From NCBI GenBank assembly GCA_964057225.1, contig OZ059896.1, positions 18,348,501 to 18,412,500 of the forward strand: 64,000 bases of DNA, read 5' to 3'. Below are positions 12,705-24,231 of the stretch, one piece after another; position 1 is the first letter of the stretch; each line of letters begins with the position of its first letter. A model generated the notes under the pieces. It ran no database searches and was not told the origin of the DNA. It saw nothing but the letters and a program-made list of their open reading frames with translations. The position numbers were made by a program, and so were the translations under genes. The DNA comes from Auanema rhodensis. Lineage: Eukaryota > Nematoda > Chromadorea > Rhabditida > Rhabditidae.

Positions 12705-13387
12705 GAACATTATCTCATTAAATTATCATAAAGCATCGTAATGTAATCAGTTATCAGATTGTGAATAATTCCAATCGACAAACTTTTGGTATTTCTCTGC
12801 TCTCTGCGTTGTCCTTTCTATTTTCCGCTCTATCTAATACCTCAATCTTTAACTCTTATTTCTCTCTGTCTTTTTCTCTATTTTTCTGCATACGAGGTCT
12901 TCCCTCCCATTTCTATCCCTTAAGTTTGTTTCCAGCCCGAAAATTCCCATCGTGTGCCTGTCCATTTGACATAAGATTGTTGTAAGAAAGGATTGAAGAA
13001 GATGGAAGAATTTAAACATTTATAATATAAACAGCTTTCAAAGTATTCTAAATGGGTCCTTTTCTGCCAAGTACATTGTCAAAATTTTATGTTTGGATGT
13101 CCATCTATTTCGTTGGTATCTGTCCACCAGTCCCTAACCCCATCTCAATCTGCCATTCTGTACTTTTCATCTCCCTAAGTCAAATATCTGTCTGTCGTAA
13201 TATTGTTAAGAGAAGATGTTTTTTTAAAAATATTTATTGGAAACAAGCCAAATAATTGTTGTAGAGATAACATATTTATTAAGCAATACTATATATGACA
13301 GTATTTTCATAACATCATTATGATAAATAAGATTTTTTCACTGAACATGTCGAATCTGTTGGTTTTGAGGCAAAAAATCAAACAAGT
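12705..13387. other. Intergenic between convergent genes, nothing recognised
   Basis: Region between the 3' ends of synapsin (plus) and SPARC (minus). It should hold both 3' UTRs. The open stretches in it are low-complexity Ser/Phe/Leu reads of pyrimidine-rich DNA. Confidence 0.6.
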
Positions 13388-15134
13388 TTAGCAACGCTCT
13401 TGGATCTCTCCTAAAAGTAATGAGTTTGGTATTGGATCAATGAAATTATTGAATTATTACCTTCTTTAAGTCCGAGGCAGATTCCCCATTCCTTGATAGA
13501 GATGTTTCCATCATTATCAGCATCACATCCCTCGAGGAATGGCTTAATGCAAGATTCCATGGGGATAACTGGGGCAGTAATGGGGATAAGTTCATGGTGA
13601 GAAACAGCCTGCAAATATAGATTAACGTATAGAAATGATTTTTTTTGCATTTTCTAATTTTTGAGACTTTGGGAATTTTTAAGTCAAAAGTTAAATTCTA
13701 AACCTTATCGTGAGGCTTGATGTCCAAATCACAGAACTTCCAGATAACTGGGTAAACGTGCTTCTTCTCATCATCAGTTTCAGCTTCCTGAATAAGTTCT
13801 TCCCATTCCATCTTATGGAGCTCACGTCTCTTCTTCAACTCCTTCATAACCTACAAAAGAAAATTAATGTAGAGAGACTATTTAAAGTGCTCAACCTGGA
13901 AGAGCCAATCAGCCATACGCTCAGGGAATTGGGCCATGTGCTCTTCGGTACACTCGTTGAGCTGCTTGCACTCTCCAAGATATTCAAGATGAACCTTAAG
14001 AAATATATTTAAAAGACTACATAAAAAAGTTTAAATGATACCTTAGCATGGTGCTTGCTCTCGCAGTGCTTGGATCCCTTCTTGCAAAGGCAACGCTCAC
14101 GGTAGAGATCGCAAAGAGAACTGAAGGTCTCGTTATTGTTAGCGCAAACCTGAAAAGTTAAGTTTCAACTTTATACTAATTTTAACTATTTTGTTATAAT
14201 ATAAATCTGAAAATTACCATATCATTTGGATCACCATCAAGCTCTGGGCACTTTGAGATACATTCACAGATTGGTTCTCCTTTCTTTCCTACGACGCATT
14301 CCTTACCCCATCCACAAACGTGATCTTCGCAGGGATTCTTGATTTCAACTGCAATTTTAAAAATACTTAGAATATCAAAAGATAAAGGTCAACAAGAGAA
14401 ATTTGGCTTCTGATACGTTGTATGTCCCTCAGATATAACTTTACAACCAGTTGAAGAGAGATTTTATAGCCAATTGTTCTTCTAACGTCTGTTCCTCACA
14501 GTCTCTCACTTCACCGTGCTCACTAAGTTTTTCCAGAGATGAACCCCGACTATCACTCTCTAGTTCTCTCTCATATTACTCACTATCTTAGGATTGTTCA
14601 AGCTATTGCAAAGCTGAGTTCATATCATCGGCTGGTTCAAACGACGAAGTCCGTCAATTAGACATTCAAAATGGATAGCAAAAGTTTAAAAAGGAGACGA
14701 AATGTGTGAGTAAACGAATGAAATATGTTCGCCAGCTGTTTTCAGTAGCAAAAAAAATTGAGCAGTTGACTTTGATGCAGAATAACACTTAAATTCGATA
14801 AAATAAAACAGTTTTCAAGCACTAATACTGTAATATGTGATAACTCAATAAAACATTTTTTGAAAAAATATGTGAATTCTTAATACCTCGCTTTGAAGAA
14901 TCAGATTCGTCGGAAACATCCTGGTCCTCGTCAATGTTCTCTAAGAGTGATTCCAAATCATCCATATCATTCTTCTGAAAGACAATCATTTTATTATCTC
15001 ATAAAATAAAGAGAATAGACAAAGTGATTGTGTTTATTCTTGATAACTATAACGGATGGATAAATGATTACCTTTTTGGCGAAAGATGAGCCCAGGAGGG
15101 CCAGGAGGCACACCAAGAGCAGGACACGAGCCAT
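13388..15134 (-). CDS. ost-1: SPARC / osteonectin, secreted basement-membrane protein
   Basis: Secreted calcium- and collagen-binding matricellular glycoprotein. Exons read 15134-15072, 14974-14887, 14348-14218, 14149-14042, 13994-13896, 13850-13704, 13608-13461, 13410-13388. Order of parts: signal peptide (MARVLLLVCLLALLGSSFA), acidic N-terminal segment (DMDDLESLLENIDEDQDVSDESD), follistatin-like Cys-rich domain (CEDHVCGWGKECVV, then a CxC/CxxxC series), then the extracellular calcium-binding domain. The EF-hand loop DADNDGNISIKEW has all usual calcium ligands. It is followed by CLGLKEGEIQERC as the C-terminus. The 3-kb gene uses short introns except intron 2 (about 540 bp). All cysteines of the EC domain that I can align are present. 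Confidence 0.95.
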
Positions 15135-16197
15135 TCTCGTTTGTGGCTATGACACAAACTGACAACGAAAAGATAGAGGAGCAGCTGCTTATTTCTCTTT
15201 TTCTTTCAATCTCTCTTATTTTAGTAAGCTGAATCCTTTCTTCTTTACTATTCTTGACTCCGCCCTATCTCAGTAGATGAAGAAGCAACAGATGTAATGG
15301 TTTACGAAAGAAAGGAAAAAGGAATTAAGAAGATGAAAGGGCAGAACTTTATCGAGGAATGTCCCTTTCCTCATAAACTGCTCTTTTCCTGATTTTTTTC
15401 TGTACAAGATTTCAATACAGGAAAAAAACCGAGAGAAGGAGAGAGGGATTAGGAAGGATAGGTGAATGTTCACGAAGTGTGGGAGTACGGGTTGTTTCAT
15501 TTGAAAGAGACCGATAGTTTACGAGGATGTAATTCGAATGATGAGATCAAATTTATGACTTGATTTGTGGTAAAAGTGGTTGTTGCATATAAATTAATAT
15601 TACTTCTACAAATCATTTCTTCTGTTTAACTGACATATACATAATGATTTATGAAATCGAGGTGACTTTTCATATTTGTTTTTTATTTAAGCAAATGGAG
15701 GAGGTACAATGATAGCTTATCTGTTTTTTTACTCTTTTAAAACAAATGCTATCAAGATTTCCATCAAATTCAGGAATTGATAAAACAAAATTAAATTCCC
15801 ATTTCGTAATAAACAGATTGATCAAGATTAAAGAACTATTTATATTATTTTTCTCTTAGTAATGTTGTTCTATATTATTATTACATTATGATTACATCAT
15901 ATTAATTATTTTCAATATATAAATATAATATTACAAAGCATTGTATCAACAAATAAAAATAAAATTACAAAGGTTTACCTTTAGGATGAATTAATGCATT
16001 TATTCGACAAGATCCCATAAAAGAGTTAAAAGCTTACTCTTTTGATTGTGTTGCCTTTCTTAATTTTTACTATATCTTTAGTTTAAAGATGGAACAAAAT
16101 TGCATGATAACACGTTGTGTCTGATATAACGTTGCATTTCCTGCTAATCCAGTACACTACGACATGCGAGCCTGGTTAAAGCATTTTGTGGCGTTCC
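15135..16197. other. Divergent intergenic region between ost-1 and mks-1
   Basis: About 1.1 kb holding the promoters of the two divergent genes. Apart from the X-box at its right edge I recognise no motif. Composition is AT-rich and pyrimidine-rich next to ost-1. Confidence 0.5.
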
Positions 16198-16211
16198 GTA
16201 TCTATGGTAAC
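16198..16211 (+). promoter_or_regulatory. X-box-like site (RFX/DAF-19 target)
   Basis: GTATCTATGGTAAC is an imperfect inverted repeat that fits the X-box consensus (RYYNYY AT RRNRRY) at all but one position. It lies 43 bp before the mks-1 ATG. Nematode ciliary genes typically have such a site within about 250 bp of the start, bound by the RFX factor DAF-19. The match is by eye. Its position before a predicted ciliary gene is independent support. Confidence 0.65.
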
Positions 16212-16254
16212 AAGACAAGGCCATTGTTAGTGCTATTCCTAGGGCACCAGCAGA

Positions 16255-18059
16255 ATGGTTTCCAAAAGCAAATACTATTTTACAGGCCCAATTGAAGAAT
16301 TGAAATTAAGGTAAGATTATCTATTTATAGTTACATAGTAAATTGTTCATAAATATCATAGACTTCGCGTTCATAAAACAAGCTTTGAAAATAATGATAA
16401 AGAAGTATTCAATTCCGAAAACTACTCTCCAGATTCTCATGTAGAAGAAACAGTTATCAAATGGATTTCAAAAGAAACTAATGAAATTAGGTATGTGTTC
16501 AACTAACTCTGGCTCTTGTTCACATTCAAACGCGTTTTAGGCAAAATAGCATCATATCATATAACTTTGAAGACGAATCTGAAGAAGTATTAAACAATGA
16601 TCATTCATCTGATCAAGGAATCCAAAAGTTTATAAAAATTTTAAGGTTTTTTAATCTTCTGTATCTATCTAATTTGATTTAAATATTTTAGAAAAATGTT
16701 TGTGACAAGCCTGAGTAACTTTGAAAATACTTCACCATCATCAAAATTGGTTGGTAAACAAACATTGATTATCAGGCTGAAATCGAATGAAACCAAGTAA
16801 CACATATATTTACATTATAAAACTAAGAATAATTATGGAATATGAGTATTAAAATGTTTCTTAATAAATAATATTATAAATTTCAATAATGGACTAATAT
16901 AGCTATTTTTAGCGATTACTTTGATGAGTCGAATATAATTTGGAAAATAACTCTGAACAAAAATTCCATTTTAACTTTCGTGCCTCCACTAACAACGAAA
17001 GGAATATCGGTTCATGGACGATTCGGAGAGTGTAGAGTAACACTACAAGTTATTGAGATTGAAAAGCCACTAGTATATAAACCATCAGTCTCATTTGATA
17101 CAGTAAGTTACTACACATCCAATATATTCTCAAGTTTTTTTATAGATAATGCTGTTGAAGGAATTGGAATGCCATGTCCCTGAATATTCAGATAAAACAT
17201 ATCTTGATATAACATATCATATAACCATTGGTATATTTTAGATAAAATAACTTGATTTAAACACTTTTATTTCAGAAAAAGCATTCGATGCTGAAAATGA
17301 TGGCATTTTTGTTGATTGGTACATGTATTCTACCAACCAAGAATTAGTTTTTATAGGTCCAAAAAAAGGGCGAACCCTGAAATGCTACAAAAATTCAGTT
17401 CGTTGCCTACGTGCTATATCTTAAAACTTTAGTAGTATTTTCCAGAATAATGTTTATCACTTTGGAGAGGCGTTTAGTGTAAAGGTTCTTATACCTCGCA
17501 CTGAAGTGGGTAACTTTCCTCGTCTCAAATTACGAATTACATCAGAAGATGATTGGGGACGTCAAAATGTGGATAGTGTAGGTAGTGTCTATCTGTTGCC
17601 GTGCAGAGAAAAGTTGATATTGTCGTGTTGCATATATAACAAAATCAGTTAAGGAATATATTAAATATACATACGTGGTCGAGGCAGCCATTGAATTCAT
17701 ATGAACAACTGAGTAAATTCTTCCTTGGAAGAATATGTAATGACACGACGAATGATGTGAATAGATAATACAGTAAGATCATCTTTAACCTAGTTTTTCT
17801 TAGATATATGCTATGTCTGGTGGTAAGGTGACTTTATCCGTGAGAACGATTATATATGACCACGTAGAGGAAAGTTCATCCTACAAATCCTCAATATACT
17901 CTTCTTTGGAAAATTACAGGTTTTAAGAAACCAGAGACACTATTTCCGTTATCTGTATTTTTTAGATTGAAGCCAAGCCTATTTTGGAGAATTATGAAAG
18001 TACTTATGGAATTTGAGGAAGCCAGGCAGCAATTATTGATAGTTAATAAAAATAAATAA
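16255..18059 (+). CDS. mks-1: MKS1-like B9-domain protein of the ciliary transition zone
   Basis: Predicted transition-zone protein homologous to Meckel syndrome type 1 protein. Exons: 16255-16310, 16362-16490, 16541-16645, 16692-16796, 16913-17102, 17146-17230, 17276-17397, 17446-about 17615, about 17660-17756, 17804-17919, 17966-18059. N-terminal landmarks are IEELKLRLRVHKTS and VEETVIKWISKETNEI. The B9 domain follows, with NNVYHFGEAFSVKVLIPRT, LKLRITSEDDWGRQNVDSVG and the later block WSRQPLNSYEQLSKFFLGR. YAMSGGKVTLSVR and a C-terminal helix EFEEARQQLLIV close the protein. The exon 8/9 boundary is uncertain. The gene is complete in its own copy, but exons 6-11 lie in the left arm of a large palindrome, so a second, inverted set exists downstream. 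Confidence 0.8.
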
Positions 18060-18892
18060 TTTATCATAAGCATATCAGCTATTTACTGTTATACTACAAT
18101 TCAAACCAAACTTAAGAACAGTACAGAATGGAAATAATAATAATAAGTATTACGTAAATATTAGGTTGTTGGTTTTCTAAAAAAAAATATCGATATTAAC
18201 TACATACAGGGATGAAAAATGATGAAAAAAATGCCTGAAAGTGATGTCTTTGTTGAGTTAATATTAATGATGAGTATCAATATAAATCATTGGGTCATGC
18301 TTGCAATTTTTATTTAATATATTTATGTATATATTTATAATGAACACAAATGAGCTATATATAATATAATATTCTAGGTTTTGTTCAGGCTAGGCCGGAA
18401 CATTCATAATATCATAATAATAATATTGGTTCTACAACAGTTTATACCATCCGCGACTGAAGCCCCGCCCCTTTTGCAAAAACGCGCGCAGTTGCTTGAA
18501 AATAATAATTAATATTGTGGAGAGGAGTTATGAACTGTAGTAGGTCCATAATATTTTATATAGTTGTATTCAATGGTAAATATATTTATTTATATCAATC
18601 ATAACCCTTCAAGGCTTGTAAAATTTACTGTATTAGCCATACTAAATTCATTTCATGATTAAATATTAATTATTAAACAAAACTGTTTATTATTTATTAT
18701 CATTTTATTCATCACTCAGACATAGCATATGTATATCTAAGAAAACCGATAGTCCGTAAATTTTGCTCTACACTTTCCGTTTCAATACGCAATGTTGAAT
18801 TTATTTTAACGTCTATTTCATGTTTTTCAACGAATAAAATTGTATTTTTATATAATTTATTCTAATTTTCATCGAAAAGAACACAAGAGTAC
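17141..18892 (+). repeat. Left arm of 1,752-bp inverted duplication
   Basis: Position x in this arm pairs with 37,853 minus x in the right arm. The arm starts at TATAGATAATGC, within mks-1 intron 5 next to exon 6, and ends at AAGAGTAC. All stretches I compared are identical to the reverse complement of 18961-20712, including a conspicuous GC-rich patch near 18,450-18,490. Beyond mks-1 (18,060-18,892) I recognise no gene. Confidence 0.95.
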
Positions 18893-18960
18893 TTAAAATT
18901 AAGAAACATTATTAAAAAAAATTTTTTTATAAAAATTTCAGATAAATTTTTCAATAACCA
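18893..18960. other. 68-bp spacer at palindrome centre
   Basis: Very AT-rich unpaired spacer (contains AAAAAAAATTTTTTT) between the two arms. Confidence 0.9.
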
Positions 18961-20712
18961 GTACTCTTGTGTTCTTTTCGATGAAAATTAGAATAAATTA
19001 TATAAAAATACAATTTTATTCGTTGAAAAACATGAAATAGACGTTAAAATAAATTCAACATTGCGTATTGAAACGGAAAGTGTAGAGCAAAATTTACGGA
19101 CTATCGGTTTTCTTAGATATACATATGCTATGTCTGAGTGATGAATAAAATGATAATAAATAATAAACAGTTTTGTTTAATAATTAATATTTAATCATGA
19201 AATGAATTTAGTATGGCTAATACAGTAAATTTTACAAGCCTTGAAGGGTTATGATTGATATAAATAAATATATTTACCATTGAATACAACTATATAAAAT
19301 ATTATGGACCTACTACAGTTCATAACTCCTCTCCACAATATTAATTATTATTTTCAAGCAACTGCGCGCGTTTTTGCAAAAGGGGCGGGGCTTCAGTCGC
19401 GGATGGTATAAACTGTTGTAGAACCAATATTATTATTATGATATTATGAATGTTCCGGCCTAGCCTGAACAAAACCTAGAATATTATATTATATATAGCT
19501 CATTTGTGTTCATTATAAATATATACATAAATATATTAAATAAAAATTGCAAGCATGACCCAATGATTTATATTGATACTCATCATTAATATTAACTCAA
19601 CAAAGACATCACTTTCAGGCATTTTTTTCATCATTTTTCATCCCTGTATGTAGTTAATATCGATATTTTTTTTTAGAAAACCAACAACCTAATATTTACG
19701 TAATACTTATTATTATTATTTCCATTCTGTACTGTTCTTAAGTTTGGTTTGAATTGTAGTATAACAGTAAATAGCTGATATGCTTATGATAAATTATTTA
19801 TTTTTATTAACTATCAATAATTGCTGCCTGGCTTCCTCAAATTCCATAAGTACTTTCATAATTCTCCAAAATAGGCTTGGCTTCAATCTAAAAAATACAG
19901 ATAACGGAAATAGTGTCTCTGGTTTCTTAAAACCTGTAATTTTCCAAAGAAGAGTATATTGAGGATTTGTAGGATGAACTTTCCTCTACGTGGTCATATA
20001 TAATCGTTCTCACGGATAAAGTCACCTTACCACCAGACATAGCATATATCTAAGAAAAACTAGGTTAAAGATGATCTTACTGTATTATCTATTCACATCA
20101 TTCGTCGTGTCATTACATATTCTTCCAAGGAAGAATTTACTCAGTTGTTCATATGAATTCAATGGCTGCCTCGACCACGTATGTATATTTAATATATTCC
20201 TTAACTGATTTTGTTATATATGCAACACGACAATATCAACTTTTCTCTGCACGGCAACAGATAGACACTACCTACACTATCCACATTTTGACGTCCCCAA
20301 TCATCTTCTGATGTAATTCGTAATTTGAGACGAGGAAAGTTACCCACTTCAGTGCGAGGTATAAGAACCTTTACACTAAACGCCTCTCCAAAGTGATAAA
20401 CATTATTCTGGAAAATACTACTAAAGTTTTAAGATATAGCACGTAGGCAACGAACTGAATTTTTGTAGCATTTCAGGGTTCGCCCTTTTTTTGGACCTAT
20501 AAAAACTAATTCTTGGTTGGTAGAATACATGTACCAATCAACAAAAATGCCATCATTTTCAGCATCGAATGCTTTTTCTGAAATAAAAGTGTTTAAATCA
20601 AGTTATTTTATCTAAAATATACCAATGGTTATATGATATGTTATATCAAGATATGTTTTATCTGAATATTCAGGGACATGGCATTTCAATTCCTTCAACA
20701 GCATTATCTATA
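18961..20712 (-). repeat. Right arm of the mks-1 inverted duplication
   Basis: Reverse-complement copy of 17141-18892. It begins GTACTCTTGTG and ends GCATTATCTATA, where it meets Polinton polymerase sequence. A 60-codon open stretch on each arm translates identically, which shows how similar the arms are. Confidence 0.95.
19794..20707 (-). pseudogene. Inverted partial copy of mks-1 (exons 6-11)
   Basis: Mirror copy of mks-1 from the start of exon 6 to the stop codon. It has no 5' exons and no promoter, so it cannot make the full protein. Splice sites and reading frames are unchanged relative to the parent copy, which implies a recent duplication or an assembly fold-back. Confidence 0.88.
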
Positions 20713-21082
20713 GCGCTCTTGTTGGTGCACTGGGGGCAACCATGGTAAATACAACCATTAATCTACAAAATTTTGCATTTTTTACATTTATTACAAATTA
20801 CACACCTCATAGCCATGATTGGCAACGCTGTCATAAGCATCGAGTAGATAGCGATGGCCATCTACTCTCACTGCAAATTCACCACCACTAAGCTTATGCA
20901 TTAATGGGCGGTCCAATCCTTGTTCTAGCCATTTTATATACTTTATGGCTATTATACTCTGCTTTTGACCGGCATAATAACCAGTCTCGGGCAGAATACC
21001 CACTTGGTTCTCTTTAATGTGGTTCATTTTCAACTGTAATATACTAGTTTTGAAAATGCTTGTATTTTAAAAAACTTGCCTG
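20713..21082 (-). pseudogene. Polinton polymerase fragment (element E)
   Basis: 370 bp closely matching 40106-40475 of Polinton A. It includes a complete copy of polymerase exon 8 (21033-20806; KMNHIKENQVGILPETGYY) and part of exon 9 (GCPQCTN). It is cut at the left by the mks-1 palindrome at a CTATA microhomology. At the right it is cut by the terminus of element D, exactly at the exon 7 CAG/GC donor. Nothing else of this copy is present. Confidence 0.88.
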
Positions 21083-21612
21083 AGTAGAGAGCCGTGCAAA
21101 ATTTACTAACCACGCTCCCAAACAGCTGTCAAAAACATACTTTTGGGGGCGTCAGCTGCTAAAAACATACTTTTGGGGCGCGTCAGCTGTCAAAAACATA
21201 TTTTTGAGCGTCAGCTGTTAAAATCATATTTTGGGATCATGGTTCATGGATTTTCCTTTTTTAAATTCAAAAATCATGATTTAAAGCATGATTTAAATTT
21301 TTTTTTCTAAAATCAAATTTAAAAATGCTTTTTTAAATTTTATATTTATAAATTGTATTTAAATTATATTTAACCTTTATATATATAAATTATATTTAAA
21401 TTTTAAATATATTAATTTGTTTTAAAATTTTATTACTTTATTCATTTATTATATTTATTGATTATGTTTGTTTACTTATTCTGTTTACTTATTTTGTTTA
21501 TTATTTTATAATATTGTGTTGTTTTTTTTTTTACTGTTTTTATTTTTAAAGATCAATAAAATTTTTGCATGTAGATAATTTTGTTCACCGTACTTGTTAT
21601 GGGTAATTCAAC

Positions 21613-22050
21613 GGAACACATATCGAAAGTTAATTCGATCAGAACGATATGAAATACCAAAATTTAATGGAACACATATCGAAGGTTAATTCGATCAGAA
21701 CGATATGAAATACCAAAATTTAATGGAACACATATCGAAGGTTAATTCGATCAGAACGATATGAAATACCAAAATTTAATGGAACACATATCGAAGGTTA
21801 ATTCGATCAGAACGATATGAAATACCAAAATTTAATGGAACACATATCGAAGGTTAATTCGATCAGAACGATATGAAATACCAAAATTTAATGGAACACA
21901 TATCGAAGGTTAATTCGATCAGAACGATATGAAATACCAAAATTTAATGGAACACATATCGAAGGTTAATTCGATCAGAACGATATGAAATACCAAAATT
22001 CAATGGAACACATATCGAAGGTTAATTCGATAAGAACGACATTAAATTAT
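21613..22050. repeat. Eight tandem 56-bp repeats with a dyad core
   Basis: Unit starts at 21613, 21669, 21725, 21781, 21837, 21893, 21949 and 22005. Each contains CATATCGAAGGTTAATTCGAT, whose ATCGAA...TTCGAT halves are inverted repeats. Polinton A has three units on each side, and B/C have dispersed single units, so copy number varies. Confidence 0.93.
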
Positions 22051-22701
22051 TAATTTTTGAAATTACAAATTGTTATTAATTATATTTATTCTAACAAGTA
22101 AAAGTTTCAAATTAAAAGAAAAGATTAGTTTTAAACTTCATTTTACTAATATAACAATACAATAACTAAATAGAGCACACATTGAAGGTGAATACAATAA
22201 GATTAACAAACAGTTGCGCTGACCTAAATGAAACGCATATCGATGGTTAATAAACAGTAATAACTGCACTGTGGGGGTTTAAATATAGTATAATCATTTT
22301 AACATTTCAAAAGTTTTAGTTTCGTAATATAATCATTAGTAAATATTCAAGAATGAAATATTTTTCACATATAAAACGTTGGCAGTCATATGTTTTGTGC
22401 TACAATATGGGTGTAAAAGTATACTATGAATAATATATGAGCTATTAAGCAAAGTTTAAAAAGCCTAAATGTTTTACAGAGATGGCTGTTGTTTATGGCA
22501 CAAACGGTAAACAATAATGTTTAAAGAGATGTGAAAACTAACTAATATGCAGATTGTTAACAGGTTCAGAGTGCGCCAACTGCTGGCAACTGTCGATGAG
22601 ATGAGTATCTGCATAAATATGCTGTGAAATCTAATTAATAAAAGAATTTCATCAGCAAACTTGATTGTAACCCGATGGGTTGTACTTTACAAAAATCTTT
22701 G

Positions 22702-22709
22702 TATAAAAG
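22702..22709 (+). promoter_or_regulatory. TATA box of the terminal-gene promoter (element D)
   Basis: TATAAAAG within TTTGTATAAAAGGTTGGCAA, identical to the site at 30491 in Polinton A. The downstream gene is missing here, so this is an orphan promoter. Confidence 0.6.
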
Positions 22710-22831
22710 GTTGGCAATTTTGCTACATTTACATTTCAGCTCTGCCAACTATCCGAGGATCCGACGTTTCACCATCTTCTGCCACTCTTCGCCAATCGCC
22801 ATAGAATGCTCCTCTCTGCAAGTTTGTCTTA

Positions 22832-24231
22832 AGTAGAGAGCCATGCCGAATTTACTAACTACGCCCCCAAACAGTTGCTAAAAACATACTTTTGAGGGCG
22901 TCAGCTGTCAAAATCATACTTTTGGGGGCGTCAGCTGTCAAAATCATATTTTCGGCGTCAGCTGTCAAAAATATACTTTTTCTCCCGAGGCAGGCTCTCG
23001 AGCCTGCGCATGGATCAAAATGCATGATTTTAAATCTTTTTTAAAATTATTTTTTAATGTATTATTTTAAATGATCTTTTATTATTTATATATTTGTTAA
23101 TTGTATTTGTAAATATTTTTAAACTTATTTCTTTTTAAATGTATTTTTAATATTTATATACAGTCATGTGTAAAAGAAAAAGGGCAAAACTTTCGAATGG
23201 TCTCCTGAAGTAGTGAGACTACAAAAAATTAAAAACTATGAAAAATAGAAATGGTGAGCAGACCACAAATCGAAAAATGCAAAAAAAACCAAAAAATTAA
23301 GACTTTATTAATATTTTGTCGGATACCCGAAATTATCAATCACAGCTTTGAGCCTTCTATTCATCGAATTGACGAGCTTCTTCAAAATACCCGGATAAGT
23401 TTTTTTATCTGCTCCATTTAGGTATATTTAGTTGATATTCAATGAACTTTATAAAACGCTAACCTAGCATCAGTGACTAAATTTTAAACCTCACTTTTGA
23501 AGAAATCCTGACATAATAGTTGAGCATTAGAACTTTGAAAGAATATAAAAGACTGAGAAAGATTGTAAGAGAGAGAGAACCCGACATCCTGAATACTAGA
23601 AAGAGATTGAGAAAAGTAGGAAGAGATAAAGAAAACGGGAACAAAATTCGGATATACAAAGAATGTGATCATGAGAGCTTTCAAAAGAGAAGTCAAAAAA
23701 GGGTTGCAAACCCTTCGTCTTTGAGCCTGAGGACTGTCTCCCTCATCTCGTTGCTGTATCTTCTGCCTTGAACCATCTAAATTTGCATATTAAAAATGAA
23801 GCTGAATCATTTTAATTTCCAAAATAATACATTTCAAAGTTAGTTTTAAAAAATGAATTCAGCTTCATTTTTTAGCAACATAATTCCTAGCCATTATCGA
23901 TTTTTTTCAGATTCCTAAATTGTAGTCTGAGCTCCAGATTCTAATATTTTCTAAATCTTGCCCTTTTTCTTTTACACATGACTGTATGTTTTAAATATTA
24001 TTATTTAATTATTTCTTTTCAAATGTATTTTATATATTTTTAAAATATTATTAAAATTATCTCCTTTTAAATGTATTTTTAATATTCATACATTTGAATA
24101 AACTTTTTAATATATATTGTTTTTGTTTTAATTTATAAAATTTGAATATATATAAAAGCTAATAAATATGTTCACCGTACCTCTTATGGGTTAATTAATG
24201 GAACTCATATCGAAGGTTAATTCGATAAGAT
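22832..24231 (+). repeat. Left terminal inverted repeat of Polinton B
   Basis: About 575 bp once the 824-bp Tc1 element is removed. It begins with direct repeats built on GTCAGCTGTCAAAAACATAC, then a short GC-rich hairpin (GCAGGCT-CTCG-AGCCTGC), then AT-rich DNA ending near a CATATCGAAGGTTAATTCGAT unit. It matches the reverse complement of 60398-60978. Confidence 0.85.
23161..23984 (-). mobile_element. Tc1/mariner-family element with internally deleted transposase
   Basis: Inverted ends CAGTCATGTGTAAAAGAAAA... are flanked by TA on both sides. The empty site is visible in copy C near 61245, where the same flanks join with a single TA. On the minus strand, 23776-23694 encodes a Tc1-like N-terminus (MVQGRRYSNEMRETVLRLK) that ends at a stop. 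Around 23400-23300 lies a typical Tc1 C-terminus (LVNSMNRRLKAVIDNFGY). The catalytic DDE region between them is missing, so this is a non-autonomous copy. Confidence 0.9.

Larger units (their letters stand above)
21083..22831 (+). mobile_element. Left end of a Polinton (element D), A subfamily, truncated
   Basis: Starts with the terminal sequence AGTAGAGAGCCGTGC shared with Polinton A. It continues through the 30-bp terminal repeats, AT-rich DNA, 56-bp tandem repeats and a TATA-containing leader matching 29005-30620 of A. It stops at GTTTGTCTTA, where Polinton B begins. It therefore looks like an older Polinton into which B inserted. No coding region remains. Confidence 0.88.

Noticed and set aside
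17891-18073. 60-codon frame present twice, here and at 19780-19962
   Set aside because: Identity comes from the palindrome. On the opposite strand this is mks-1 exons 10 and 11, so it is not a separate duplicated gene.
21613-22050. Possible CRISPR array from regular repeats
   Set aside because: The units are contiguous 56-bp tandem repeats without unique spacers, in a eukaryotic transposon.
23520-23771. Lys/Arg-rich 83-codon frame on the plus strand
   Set aside because: It is antisense to the Tc1 transposase remnant, whose N-terminus reads on the minus strand.
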